From Candidatus Aquitaenariimonas noxiae (GTDB lineage: Bacteria; Omnitrophota; Gorgyraeia; Aquitaenariimonadales; Aquitaenariimonadaceae): a stretch of 57,836 bases of DNA. Below the pieces are notes generated by a model. That model saw only the letters and a program-made list of their open reading frames with translations. It did no database searches and was not told the DNA's origin. The stretch is taken from the NCBI GenBank assembly GCA_002780005.1, contig PEWV01000074.1, positions 1-57,836 of the forward strand, given 5' to 3'. Shown in pieces: positions 24,792 to 33,225 of this stretch (positions within the stretch are counted from its first letter, which is position 1; every line of letters begins with the position of its first letter). The translations under genes were made by a program, and so were the position numbers.

Positions 24792-25229
24792 TTATTTTTC
24801 CTGATACTCCATGGAAAAATTTACTTTGGGCTCGGTGTAGTTTTTATTCCAATCTAAAGAGCCGATCCAGTCGGCAGTGTTTTCTTTATAGATATCCATA
24901 GAATCATATACAAACACCATTGTTTGGGTCGGGCCCTGGCTGCTATTTTTATAAATCTTCTTTTCTTTGAGTTTCTTATACATGTCAAGCAATACGCTTC
25001 GCAAGCCTTCTTTTGAAATACCCTTATCGACCAAAACTCTCCTTATTTCCATAACTTTAAGAGGCGTGTCATATGTTACCGGAACGCCTTCTTCTTCTAT
25101 GACCGTATACGGCGGAACACGCATTTTTTTATCTTTGCCCTTTGTGCAGGATACAAGAGCAATTGATATGCCTACCATGATTATCGTAAAAAAAATAAAA
25201 ACTTTCAGCGATTTTAATATATCTTTCAT
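24792..25229 (-). CDS. Hypothetical lipoprotein
   Basis: A 145-residue protein with a lipoprotein signal peptide: a hydrophobic stretch ends in LVSC, giving lipidated Cys28. The mature part is soluble, mixed alpha/beta and rich in Lys. I do not recognise a family. It lies 31 bases upstream of the small membrane protein on the same strand, so the two may be co-transcribed. Confidence 0.65.
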   Translation of the reverse strand: MKDILKSLKVFIFFTIIMVGISIALVSCTKGKDKKMRVPPYTVIEEEGVPVTYDTPLKVMEIRRVLVDKGISKEGLRSVLLDMYKKLKEKKIYKNSSQGPTQTMVFVYDSMDIYKENTADWIGSLDWNKNYTEPKVNFSMEYQEK

Positions 25230-25295
25230 AAATACCTCCTAATCACATTAATTATTATAGTTTAAAAAGATTTATTTTGCAATATAGAATATATA

Positions 25296-25328
25296 TAAAA
25301 AAATAAGGCGCACACTAGTGCGCCTTAT
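25296..25328 (-). terminator. Rho-independent terminator after the SlyD-like gene
   Basis: On the minus strand ATAAGGCGCAC (25318-25328) pairs perfectly with GTGCGCCTTAT (25303-25313) around a 4-base loop, followed by a run of T. It is a strong hairpin 28 bases past the stop of the FKBP gene. Confidence 0.9.
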
Positions 25329-25356
25329 CGTTCTTTATAGAGACAACGGACTGGAT

Positions 25357-25881
25357 TTATTCTATCGAGATAATTTTTATATCAAAATTAAGCGTCTTGC
25401 CTGCAAGCGGATGATTAAAGTCGAGTTTAACGGTACTTTCTTTAACTTCGGCAATTCTTACCGGGAAAGGCGTCCCTTGTTTACTCATCGCTTGAAGGAT
25501 CATTCCGACTTTTGGATCTATGCCCTTCGGAAGCGTTGATTTATCGACTTCTTTAAATGCCGTGGGATCCATTTCCCCGTAGGCATCTTTAGGCGTCAGC
25601 GTAACCTTTTTCGAATCTCCGACACGCAAACCTTCGAGCTCCTTTGCCAGCGCAGGAATAATAGCCCCCTCTCCTTGGGTGTATTTCACCGGACCATTCT
25701 TGTCAGAACTATCAACGACCTGATTATCCACGGTAAGGGTATAATTGAAAGAAACTTTCTTGCCGTTAGCGACTATCTCGTCTTTTCCTTTTGCATTTGT
25801 AACGCAAAACGCCGTATTGAAAACCAAAGCCAATGCTGCAGCTACTAATAAACATTTCATGCGAACTATTTTCTGGATCAC
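25357..25881 (-). CDS. Exported SlyD-type FKBP peptidyl-prolyl isomerase
   Basis: About 174 residues. A signal peptide (MKCLLVAAALALVFNTAFC core) leads into an FKBP-type cis/trans prolyl isomerase with the SlyD layout: VSFNYTLTVDNQVVDSS, the flap insert GLRVGDSKKVTLTPKDAYGEMDP, and FNHPLAGKTLNFDIKI near the end. SlyD is normally a cytosolic chaperone and isomerase; here the signal peptide sends it to the periplasm. The His-rich metal-binding tail of E. coli SlyD is absent. I chose the GTG at 25881 because AAAGGGGG lies at proper spacing; an ATG at 25860 is also possible. Confidence 0.82.
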   Translation of the reverse strand: MIQKIVRMKCLLVAAALALVFNTAFCVTNAKGKDEIVANGKKVSFNYTLTVDNQVVDSSDKNGPVKYTQGEGAIIPALAKELEGLRVGDSKKVTLTPKDAYGEMDPTAFKEVDKSTLPKGIDPKVGMILQAMSKQGTPFPVRIAEVKESTVKLDFNHPLAGKTLNFDIKIISIE

Positions 25882-26010
25882 AGAAATCCCCCTTTCAAAA
25901 ATAAGAAATCGTAAATTCAAATATGCCGGGTTAAAGTATACTGCTTTTATAAGGGCCTGTCAATTTATTTTAGCCGCATAAATTATGTATAAAAACCCTT
26001 TATTTTTATA

Positions 26011-26047
26011 ATAAAAAACGGCAGATGCCTATATTGAACATCTGCCG
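26011..26047 (-). terminator. Rho-independent terminator after the 122-aa exported protein gene
   Basis: On the minus strand CGGCAGATG (26039-26047) pairs with CATCTGCCG (26019-26027), followed by TTTTTTAT. It lies 21 bases past the stop codon at 26069. Confidence 0.88.
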
Positions 26048-26068
26048 CTCAACAAAAAAGTACTTATC

Positions 26069-26437
26069 TTACTTTATAAGATTAATCAGGCTAGCTTCGT
26101 TCACGCCTTCTTTTGTTGTTGTATATTTAACCTTTATTTTTTCATCCTTCTTTACATCACTCAAAAGGATGGATTTCCAGCCGGAATCATAAAGGGTTGT
26201 TGTGGCCTTTACTAGAAAAGCGGCCTTCTCTCCGTTTTTGCCGACAACTACGATTTCTGACTTTTCACCCGTCGCTGGACTTGCTACGGACACAGATTCA
26301 ACTTTACCTGTTATTGTTTTCACCTCTGGAGCCTTGGGAGCTACTACTACTGCCTTAGCCGGCGTAGCTGCCTGCTGCGCAAAACACGTACTAGCCGCAA
26401 ATGCGGTTATAACCAATGCTAATATTAACTTTTTCAT
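26069..26437 (-). CDS. Exported beta-rich hypothetical protein (DUF5666-like)
   Basis: A 122-residue protein with a Sec signal peptide (cleavage after CFA, about residue 20) and an Ala/Val/Lys-rich linker. A beta domain follows (VKTITGKVESVSVAS... EIVVVGKNGEKAAFLV... DVKKDEKIKVKYT) that resembles small OB or DUF5666-type domains. Function unknown. It lies just downstream of a similar but shorter exported protein, with which it shares the order GxV-ESV-sequence-V-EKIKVKY. The two are probable paralogues. Confidence 0.6.
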   Translation of the reverse strand: MKKLILALVITAFAASTCFAQQAATPAKAVVVAPKAPEVKTITGKVESVSVASPATGEKSEIVVVGKNGEKAAFLVKATTTLYDSGWKSILLSDVKKDEKIKVKYTTTKEGVNEASLINLIK

Positions 26438-26455
26438 TTTTCCTTTTTCCTTTCC

Positions 26456-26779
26456 TTATTTTTTTGTCGTCTTTTTGGGAATAAGTTTTATGCTCTCGGC
26501 TGTATTGGTACCTATCTTAACCATAACTTTCACTTCTTCGCCTACTTTCAGACTCGAAGTCAGATTGCTTCCTGCTAATATCGTCTTATCTACCCCGGTT
26601 TTGCTGTCTTTTACAATAATCTCGTTCTTGGTAGCATCTACAGCCACTACGCTTCCTCTAATAACGTCTACGTTTTTCTTGAGTAAATTAGGGAGCAACT
26701 TTCCGCTCTTTGCGTAACTAGCCGTTGTAAGACCTACCACAACCATTAACAGAACTACTATAGCTACTAGCTTTTTCAT
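26456..26779 (-). CDS. Exported beta-rich hypothetical protein (DUF5666-like)
   Basis: A 107-residue protein with a signal peptide (cleavage near SYA) and a single small beta domain (IRGSVVAVDATKNEIIVKDS... LKVGEEVKVMVKIG). The pattern of a G-V-V start, a strand repeated as I-V-K and a late VGEEVKVMV strand recalls the DUF5666/OB group. The ATG at 26779 has GGGAGG eight bases upstream; a GTG three codons earlier would overlap that site. It is followed after 18 bases by the probable paralogue. Confidence 0.6.
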   Translation of the reverse strand: MKKLVAIVVLLMVVVGLTTASYAKSGKLLPNLLKKNVDVIRGSVVAVDATKNEIIVKDSKTGVDKTILAGSNLTSSLKVGEEVKVMVKIGTNTAESIKLIPKKTTKK

Positions 26780-26885
26780 ACTCTTCACCTCCCTTCAAAA
26801 GATAATCTTATCTAAATCTCTAATAACTATAGCATATTAATGGTTAAAATAACGTTAGAGTAAGATTAAAAAATTCTAATCTTTT

Positions 26886-28364
26886 TTAAGCGGGATATAC
26901 CGGGAGGTGCACAGTAAATGTGGTTCCTTTATTTAAAACGCTTTTTACTTCTATGTTGCCCTTGTGCGCTTCTACAATCGACTTCACGATACTTAACCCC
27001 AAACCAAAGCCTACTCCGCTGCGGGATTTGTCAACGGTATAAAAACGATCAAAGATGCGGGGTAATTCATCCTGAGAAATACCTATTCCCGTATCGCTTA
27101 TTTCTATATTGATGATTTTTCCTTCTTTTTTACTTTCTAAAATTATTTTTCCTCCTTGCGGTGTATATTTTATAGCGTTATCCAATAAATTGACAAAAAG
27201 GCGTTTGAGCTGATCTCTGTCTCCGTTTAAAATCATTTCTTTACGCTGTAAAAATTTTATTTCTACGTTTTTCTGCTCCGCCAGTATCTTCATATCGCTG
27301 ACTATCTCTTGTATCAAAAGATTTAAATCCATCCGGCCAATATTAAGCGGTTCCTCTTTGCTGTCAAATTTAGCGAGCGTCAAGAGGCTTTCTACGATCT
27401 TGGCTATCTTATCTATCTCTTCCAGACTGCTTGAAAGGATCGACTCGTATTCTTTGGGTGAGCGGCTTTTTTTTAAAGCCACTTCCAGTTCTCCTTTTAA
27501 AACCGTCAGAGGAGTTTTGAGTTCGTGCGAGATATCCTGGGCAAACTGCTTCTGGGAAGAAAACGCCTTGTCAAGCCGCTCAAGCATATTATCAAACGTA
27601 TCAGCTATTTTTTTGATCTCATCCCCGGTGTCAGGAGCATTTATCCTCAACTTCAGGTTTTTTGCTTCGATCTGATGAATAGTGCCTATCATCTTGTTAA
27701 ATGACCTTAATGTAACCTTTGCTAAGAATGTCCCCAGGATTCCGGCCAAAATAACAGCTGCCGGCAAAAGCACAAATAATAAGGTCCTTAGCCTTTTTAA
27801 ATTAGAGCATACCGTATCAAGGGGGCTCATCACCTATACTATATATGCCAAACTGCCATTTTCTATTACCGGCATGGTCAAAAGTCTGAGAGAGAACAGC
27901 TTTTCTTTAGTGTATTGTATATCAACTTTATCAAAGGAATAGTTGCCCTTTGAGATATTGAAAAATGTTTTTTTAGGCAATTTCACGAGTGGCGGTAAAT
28001 TATTGGAAGCGGCTATATTATTACCGTTCGAATCGAATATCTGCACCATGATGCTAATAAGCGCCGGGTCGTTCGAGCTTTCAGAGATCCAACGTTTAAT
28101 AATTTTGATAAAATTTATGTTGTTGGTTTTAGTGAAGACATTACCTTCTACCCCGTCTTTTACCGCCTCCAACCTTTCGGCCTCCCAATAGGTCTCTATA
28201 GAATTCGTAACCCCTTCCGCCCTCGATAAGAGCAGGCCATCCAGGCCGTCGTATAAGTGCTTATTAAAATTATAGTATAGCACAGTGCTGAAAGAAAAAA
28301 GCAGTATCATCAGTACCAACATATACCAAAAAATTATTTTGGAGCTTATAGATTTTATAAACAT
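26886..28364 (-). pseudogene. Sensor histidine kinase, interrupted by in-frame TAG
   Basis: Membrane histidine kinase of a two-component pair. Residues 1-176 give the first membrane helix (about 10-30) and a periplasmic sensor region, ending NGSLAYIV. A TAG at 27834-27836 follows, then the same frame continues VMSPLDTV into helix 2, HAMP (about 30-95 of the second part), the phospho-His box [10 protein letters not shown] and the ATPase motifs N, G1 and G2 ([22 protein letters not shown]). The family usually has IVQVG or similar at the break, so CAG to TAG is the likely change. The second part could restart at the GTG/ATG right after the stop. It follows the response regulator by one base. Confidence 0.85.
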
Positions 28365-28365
28365 A

Positions 28366-29034
28366 TTATTCCTTTAAAATATATCCCCTGCCTCTGACAG
28401 TATGTATTAACTTTTTCTTAGCTCCGGAGTCTATCTTTTTACGTAAATAATTTATATACACATCTATCGTATTCGTAAATGTATCAAAATCTATGTCCCA
28501 AACATGCTCTGAAATCTTAGTCCTTGTTACCACGGTTCCGGCGTTACGCATAAGGTATTCCAAGAGGGCGTATTCTTTGGTAGTAAGACCTATCTCCTTA
28601 TCGGCGCGCGTCACTTTATGAGTAAGCAGGTCAAGCGTCAGGTCGGCCACTTTAAATTTTGTCGGCGCAAGACTCCCTTTTTTCTTTAACAAATTCCTTA
28701 CCCTGGCCAAAAATTCCTCAAAGGCGAACGGTTTGGTTAGGTAATCATCTGCTCCGGAATCGAGGCCTAAAACCTTATCCTTAACCCCATCTTTAGCCGT
28801 AAGCATCAATATGGGGGCCGGATTTTTGGCTTCTCTTAATTTTTTGCATATCGTTATCCCGTCCATCTTAGGAAGCATAAGATCTAGTATTATAAGATCA
28901 TAATCATTGGTTGACGCCAAGAAGTGCCCTTCTTCGCCGTCATGTGCCATATCCACGACATGCCCTTCATCTTTCAGGCCTCTTTTTATAAAGCCTGCTA
29001 TCTTTTTTTCGTCCTCGACTATAAGAATACGCAT
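28366..29034 (-). CDS. OmpR/PhoB-family response regulator
   Basis: A 222-residue regulator with a receiver domain (about 1-115, phospho-acceptor Asp51 in LDLMLPKMDG, acidic pair EDE near 7-9, Lys in LTKPF) and a C-terminal winged helix (about 125-222, with VTRTKISEHVWDIDFDTFTNTIDVYINYLRKKID). It binds DNA when phosphorylated by the linked kinase. The kinase gene begins one base downstream, so the two are one operon. CusR/PcoR-type metal regulators have this look, and Hsp20 lies upstream, but the target genes are unknown. Confidence 0.9.
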   Translation of the reverse strand: MRILIVEDEKKIAGFIKRGLKDEGHVVDMAHDGEEGHFLASTNDYDLIILDLMLPKMDGITICKKLREAKNPAPILMLTAKDGVKDKVLGLDSGADDYLTKPFAFEEFLARVRNLLKKKGSLAPTKFKVADLTLDLLTHKVTRADKEIGLTTKEYALLEYLMRNAGTVVTRTKISEHVWDIDFDTFTNTIDVYINYLRKKIDSGAKKKLIHTVRGRGYILKE

Positions 29035-29158
29035 TTTACCTTCTCCTCTGCTTTATCGTCGTGCTGTTTATAAATTATACCCCCTAAAACAAGAAATCCC
29101 AAGCAAAAACATGCTTGAGATCTCTTGCGAACAAACACTCCATTTTTCAAATGCGCTG

Positions 29159-29698
29159 CTACATAATATTTACCTTAACCGATTCGGGCTTCGTTTTAGG
29201 CGCCTTGGGTATTATAACCTCGAGTACTCCGTTTTTGTAACTTGCCTTTATTCCGCTATTAGCGCAGGGTACCGGAAGCGCCAAATCTCTCTCGAATTTA
29301 CTCTGGGATCTTTCTTGTTTTACCACGCCCGGCTCTTTCGTCTCCGTCAAAACCTCTCTTGAGCCTGCAATCTTTAATGTCCTATCGCCTTCCAGTGTTA
29401 CATTTATCCTATCCTTTTCGACTCCGGGCATATCAGCCTTTACCATGACTTCCTTATTGTTTTCGGTTATATCCACCTTCATATCATTACCGAAATTATC
29501 TATTGAAGTAGCTTCATTCCAGGGATATGCCTCTACCACATCACGCATGAGATTGTCCATTTCCTTCTTCATCTCTACGACCCTGGTCTTAACATCATTC
29601 ATCATTTTACTTACTTCTTTGTCGGTCGCGTTTTCAGCGCAAGCATTTTGCGCGGTTATAACTGAAATAAGCACCGTTAATAAAATTATCCTCTTCAT
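29159..29698 (-). CDS. Hsp20 family protein with signal peptide
   Basis: A 179-residue small heat-shock protein with a Sec signal peptide (MKRIILLTVLISVITAQNACA, cleavage before Glu23) and an alpha-crystallin domain at about 70-170. Marks are KVDITENNKEVMVKADMPGV, RTLKIAGSREV, FERDLALP and the closing NGVLEVIIPK. A helical spacer rich in Met and Glu lies between them. Hsp20 proteins hold unfolded proteins without ATP, normally in the cytosol; an exported form would act in the periplasm. Exported Hsp20 proteins are uncommon. A perfect TATAAT (29729-29734, minus) stands just upstream. Confidence 0.85.
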   Translation of the reverse strand: MKRIILLTVLISVITAQNACAENATDKEVSKMMNDVKTRVVEMKKEMDNLMRDVVEAYPWNEATSIDNFGNDMKVDITENNKEVMVKADMPGVEKDRINVTLEGDRTLKIAGSREVLTETKEPGVVKQERSQSKFERDLALPVPCANSGIKASYKNGVLEVIIPKAPKTKPESVKVNIM

Positions 29699-29756
29699 AA
29701 TTAGCCTCCTTCTTCATATACTAATTACATTATAGTACTAATTGATCAAAGTGCAC

Positions 29757-30635
29757 TCACTTTGCATGAGGCTCAATGTGCACTACGACATCGGTTACTT
29801 GCGGAATTTCTTTCTTTATGGCGCTTTCTATCTCATAACTTATTTGATGCGCTTCATCCACGCGCATATCAGGCCTTACATGAGCATGTAAATCGATATA
29901 TATATCATCTTCTCTGCCGCGCGAACGTATTTTATGGCAAGCAGCGACCCCTTTAACTCCAAGAACTACGCAAGAGATCTTCTTATCATCCATAATGACG
30001 ACCTGGTCGCATAGGACGCGTGAGGCCTGCTGCATTATCTGAAACGCCTCATAAGCTATAAATAAGCTGATCATAATAGTAGCGATAGGATCAATTATCG
30101 GAAATCCTAACTTTACGGCAATAAGGGCGAGTATGACCGAAAATGAAGTGAGGACATCCGCCTGGGTATGCATTGAATCGGAAACAAGGATATCGCTCTT
30201 CAAGCTCTTGCCTCTTCTATATTCGTACTTCATAACCCAAAAATTAATACATATGGTTATGATCATAATAGCGAAATTAATGAAGTCAACGTTTGGCGTA
30301 ACCGGTTTCATAATACGCCGCACGCCCTGCTGGGCTAATTGAATACAAACAAGCAGGAGGAGCACTGCGATCCCTAACGAAAAAAATGTTTCATATTTCT
30401 TGTGGCCGTAGGGGTGATCTTTATCCTTGGGTTGGGAAGCCAAGGTAATCCCAACCAGGCCGATAATATTGGAAGCGCCGTCTGAGAGGGAATGAAAACC
30501 ATCGGCGGTCATACTGGAAGTCCGGCTGATCAGGCCGTAGATAATCTTAGCCGCTGCTACTACCCAGTTAAGAACGAGGATCAGCAGCAACACGCTGCGG
30601 ATATTATGGTAATGTTCCTTCAGGCTGGTCTTCAT
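29757..30635 (-). CDS. Cation diffusion facilitator (CDF) family transporter
   Basis: A 292-residue metal/proton antiporter with six membrane helices and a C-terminal cytoplasmic domain (about 205-290). The metal sites in helices 2 and 5 are visible as ADGFHSLSDGASN near 42-54 and SDSMHTQADV near 152-161 (HxxxD in both). The cytoplasmic domain has DDIYIDLHAHVRPDM and an ending HVEPHAK with further His ligands. CDF proteins export Zn2+, Fe2+, Mn2+ or Co2+; the DxxxD-type ligands do not settle which. Confidence 0.88.
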   Translation of the reverse strand: MKTSLKEHYHNIRSVLLLILVLNWVVAAAKIIYGLISRTSSMTADGFHSLSDGASNIIGLVGITLASQPKDKDHPYGHKKYETFFSLGIAVLLLLVCIQLAQQGVRRIMKPVTPNVDFINFAIMIITICINFWVMKYEYRRGKSLKSDILVSDSMHTQADVLTSFSVILALIAVKLGFPIIDPIATIMISLFIAYEAFQIMQQASRVLCDQVVIMDDKKISCVVLGVKGVAACHKIRSRGREDDIYIDLHAHVRPDMRVDEAHQISYEIESAIKKEIPQVTDVVVHIEPHAK

Positions 30636-30693
30636 ACGCTAAAGTATATACTATTTACATCGGTTTTTCCAATGGCTTTATTAAAAATTCTTA

Positions 30694-30723
30694 TTGAAAA
30701 AAAATATCTCCTAGGTCTATAAT
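30694..30723 (+). promoter_or_regulatory. Predicted promoter of the rubrerythrin gene
   Basis: TTGAAA (30694-30699) and a perfect TATAAT (30718-30723) are 18 bases apart, about 50 bases before the ATG at 30773, which has an AAGGAG site at 30761-30766. Confidence 0.6.
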
Positions 30724-30772
30724 AATACGCGATCAATTTTATAGGTTGCCAAACTTAAGAAAGGAGCAATAC

Positions 30773-31425
30773 ATGACAATCGCAAAACATACTTGGTTTA
30801 AACTCGGATGTATAGCGCTATTTTCCATGGCATTTTTTATAATGGCAATCCTGGTAAATGCCGAAGAAACTGCAGTAACTTCTGCCAAAAAAACACTATT
30901 GACAATCTAATGACCGCCTATAACGGTGAAAATAATGCTCATGTCCGCTATATGGCGTTTTCCAAAAAAGCTGATGAAGAAGGGTACGGAGAGGTGGCCA
31001 GCCTTTTTAGGGCAGCGGCAGCGGCCGAAAAGGTCCATTTTGAACGTCACGCTGAGATAATAGAATCTCTTGCCGGCAAGCCTGCTGTAAATATCGAAAC
31101 GCCTGACGTGAAATCTACAAAGGAAAACCTTGATCGAGCCTTAAAGGGTGAAAGCTATGAAAGAGATACAATGTATCCAGAATTTTTAAAACAAGCTGAA
31201 CAAGAAATGATCCCTGAAGCAGCCGACGCGTTTGAAGACGCCCGGGCAGCCGAAGCGGTGCATGCGCAATTATACGAGAATGCTATAGCGAGCCTTGAAT
31301 CAATGAAAGCGGAAAAGAAAGATTTGTACGTATGCCCTAAATGCGGAAATATTGTAGAGACCATTACAGACCCGAATTGCGAAATTTGCAATACCGAAAC
31401 AATAAAGTTCATGAAAGTCAATTAA
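30773..31425 (+). pseudogene. Exported rubrerythrin, frameshifted at an A7 run
   Basis: The gene starts at ATG 30773 with a Sec signal peptide (GCIALFSMAFFIMAILVNA), but this frame stops at 30908-30910. The rubrerythrin body continues in another frame (TIDNLMTAYNGENNAHVRYMAF onward) to 31425. One extra A in the run of seven at 30887-30893 would join them as SAKKNTIDNLM. The body has the ferritin-like di-iron helices with Glu and ExxH motifs (two EAxHAQ/EKVHFE sites) and a C-terminal rubredoxin-like knuckle CPKCG...CEIC. Rubrerythrins reduce peroxide. The stop TAA overlaps an in-frame ATG (30910), so a truncated cytosolic form could also be made by coupling. Confidence 0.8.
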
Positions 31426-31447
31426 TAGAGAATTGACTTGGCTCTTC

Positions 31448-32107
31448 TTATTTTATAAAATACAGCTTAATAACAACCCCTCTGCTTTCGATGCCTTTTT
31501 TAGAAAAATCCGCATCTACTCTGGAAAGGGCTTCTTCGGCTTCCTTTACTGTAATAGAGGAATGGGCCCTTATTATTTTGAGCAGCAGGAAAGACAAAAA
31601 CCAGCCATATTTTTTTCTTACCTCAGAATCTACTTCTTTTGGTGTATCGCGTCGAAGATCATAAATATATACTTTGCCGCCTTTTTTGAGAACGCGGTGG
31701 ATCTCTTTTAAATATTCGGCCGGTTTCGACCAATGATGAAAACTAAGCGTGCTTATCACGAAATCGAAGTATTCATTCTCGAACGGCAAGTTCCCGGCAT
31801 TGGCTACTTTAAAATCCGCTCTGCTGGAAAGCCGGGCCTTGCGAGCGGCCTTAACGGCTATCTTCACCATCTTGGAAGATAGGTCTACCCCTGTAACTTT
31901 CAGGTCGTTGCGTTTTTTGACAATTTCAATCGGAACGTACCCCGGCCCTGTACCCACGTCTAGGATCCGACCGGAATATATATTCAAAGAGACTTCATCC
32001 ACCACCTCTTTATGTATATCCTTTATGCAAGGGTTTTTCCTTGCAATGAACGAATATATAGAGGCGGCAAAATTGGGAATCCCCTCGATTCTAATGAGTT
32101 TTTTCAT
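31448..32107 (-). CDS. Class I SAM-dependent methyltransferase
   Basis: A 219-residue methyltransferase with the Rossmann motif ILDVGTGPGYVP near 47-58, the acidic end of strand 2 in VTGVDLSSKMV, and the motif FDFVISTLSFHHW for strand 4. It uses S-adenosylmethionine; the substrate is unknown (ubiquinone-like methylases and small-molecule methylases look alike). The ATG at 32107 has AAGGAA just upstream; a longer form from 32173 would overlap the MsrBA gene and is less likely. It converges on rubrerythrin. Confidence 0.85.
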   Translation of the reverse strand: MKKLIRIEGIPNFAASIYSFIARKNPCIKDIHKEVVDEVSLNIYSGRILDVGTGPGYVPIEIVKKRNDLKVTGVDLSSKMVKIAVKAARKARLSSRADFKVANAGNLPFENEYFDFVISTLSFHHWSKPAEYLKEIHRVLKKGGKVYIYDLRRDTPKEVDSEVRKKYGWFLSFLLLKIIRAHSSITVKEAEEALSRVDADFSKKGIESRGVVIKLYFIK

Positions 32108-32132
32108 ATTTCCTTCACCGCGGCAAATAGGT

Positions 32133-33173
32133 CTAGCCGGAACTTTTAGGAATAGGGCAAGACGGCGCCACACCGTGTTTTTCGTAATAGTTCTGGTGAT
32201 ATTCTTCCTCCGGATAAAATTTGCCTGCGGGAACGATCTGAGTAACTATCCTGCTGTCTTTGCAAGCATCCGATTTCTGCAGTTTGTCTTTAAAATCTTC
32301 AGCCTTTTTCTTCTGTATATCATTGTGATAAAAAATGACGGAGCGATATTGCGTTCCCACGTCAGACCCTTGTTTGTCAAACGTCGTTGGGTTGTGAATA
32401 CTAAAAAATATTTTCAAAAGCTCGTCATACGAAACCCTGCCGGGATCATACTCTATTTCTATAGCTTCGGCGTGCCCTGTCTTGTCAGTGCAAACCTCTT
32501 CATAGGTGGGATTTTTGGTGCTGCCTCCGGTATACCCAACAACCGTTGACGCCACGCCGTCTATTTTTTTAAACTCAGATTCCACGCCCCAGAAACAGCC
32601 AGCGGCAAACGTAGCCTTATCCAGCCTTTCTGATCTGCCGGTGGTGTCTTTTACAAACTTGAGCGCTGCCGAATTGATACAATATCTTTTTCCGGTAGGC
32701 GGCGGCCCATCATCGAAAACGTGGCCGAGGTGCGCGCCGCATCGCTTGCATAAAATCTCTGTCCTGGCCATACCGAGGCTATTATCCTGGCGTAATTCTA
32801 TATTTAACATAGAAACCGGCTCCCAAAAACTAGGCCAACCGGTTCCGGACTCAAATTTAGTTTTTACGGCAAAAAGGTCAGTGCCGCAGCAAACGCATTT
32901 GTAAATACCAGGCTCCTTAGGCACCTCGCACGTGCCGCTAAAAGCCTTCTCGGTGCCTTTGAGCCTTGTTACCTCATATTGCCCAGGTGTGAGTATTTTT
33001 TTCCATTCCGAATCTGTTTTATAAATTCTATCAACTTCTTTCGTTTTATCAGCGAAATAATCGAAGATGCGGATTTTTTCAGGTTTTCTCTCGCCTCTGG
33101 CCATACGTTCCCCCGATAAAAATAACAAAATAGGCGTGATCGCGATTATTATTGATATTTTAACAAAGCGCAT
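32133..33173 (-). CDS. msrBA: MsrB-MsrA fusion, exported methionine sulfoxide reductase
   Basis: A 346-residue bifunctional repair enzyme. A signal or anchor helix (about 3-20) leads into MsrB (about 50-180): zinc-binding CxxC at 93-96 and 142-145, catalytic Cys165 in GKRYCINSAAL. MsrA follows (about 187-340) with GCFWG at 192-196 (Cys193). MsrB reduces the R- and MsrA the S-sulfoxide of methionine in proteins. The order B-A is the less common one; A-B fusions (PilB/MsrAB) are more usual. The N-terminal hydrophobic segment suggests a periplasmic role in repairing oxidised envelope proteins. Confidence 0.9.
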   Translation of the reverse strand: MRFVKISIIIAITPILLFLSGERMARGERKPEKIRIFDYFADKTKEVDRIYKTDSEWKKILTPGQYEVTRLKGTEKAFSGTCEVPKEPGIYKCVCCGTDLFAVKTKFESGTGWPSFWEPVSMLNIELRQDNSLGMARTEILCKRCGAHLGHVFDDGPPPTGKRYCINSAALKFVKDTTGRSERLDKATFAAGCFWGVESEFKKIDGVASTVVGYTGGSTKNPTYEEVCTDKTGHAEAIEIEYDPGRVSYDELLKIFFSIHNPTTFDKQGSDVGTQYRSVIFYHNDIQKKKAEDFKDKLQKSDACKDSRIVTQIVPAGKFYPEEEYHQNYYEKHGVAPSCPIPKSSG

Positions 33174-33225
33174 ACTTTTACACTCTTATAATTATGAATG
33201 CAGTATAAAGATGCCATTTAAGCTA

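Noticed and set aside
27834-27836. Pyrrolysine or general TAG recoding as an explanation of the kinase and MBOAT stops
   Set aside because: TAG ends other genes at their expected C-termini (for example DUF2062 at 354, cupin at 11034, anti-sigma at 12040), and no pyl genes are in view.
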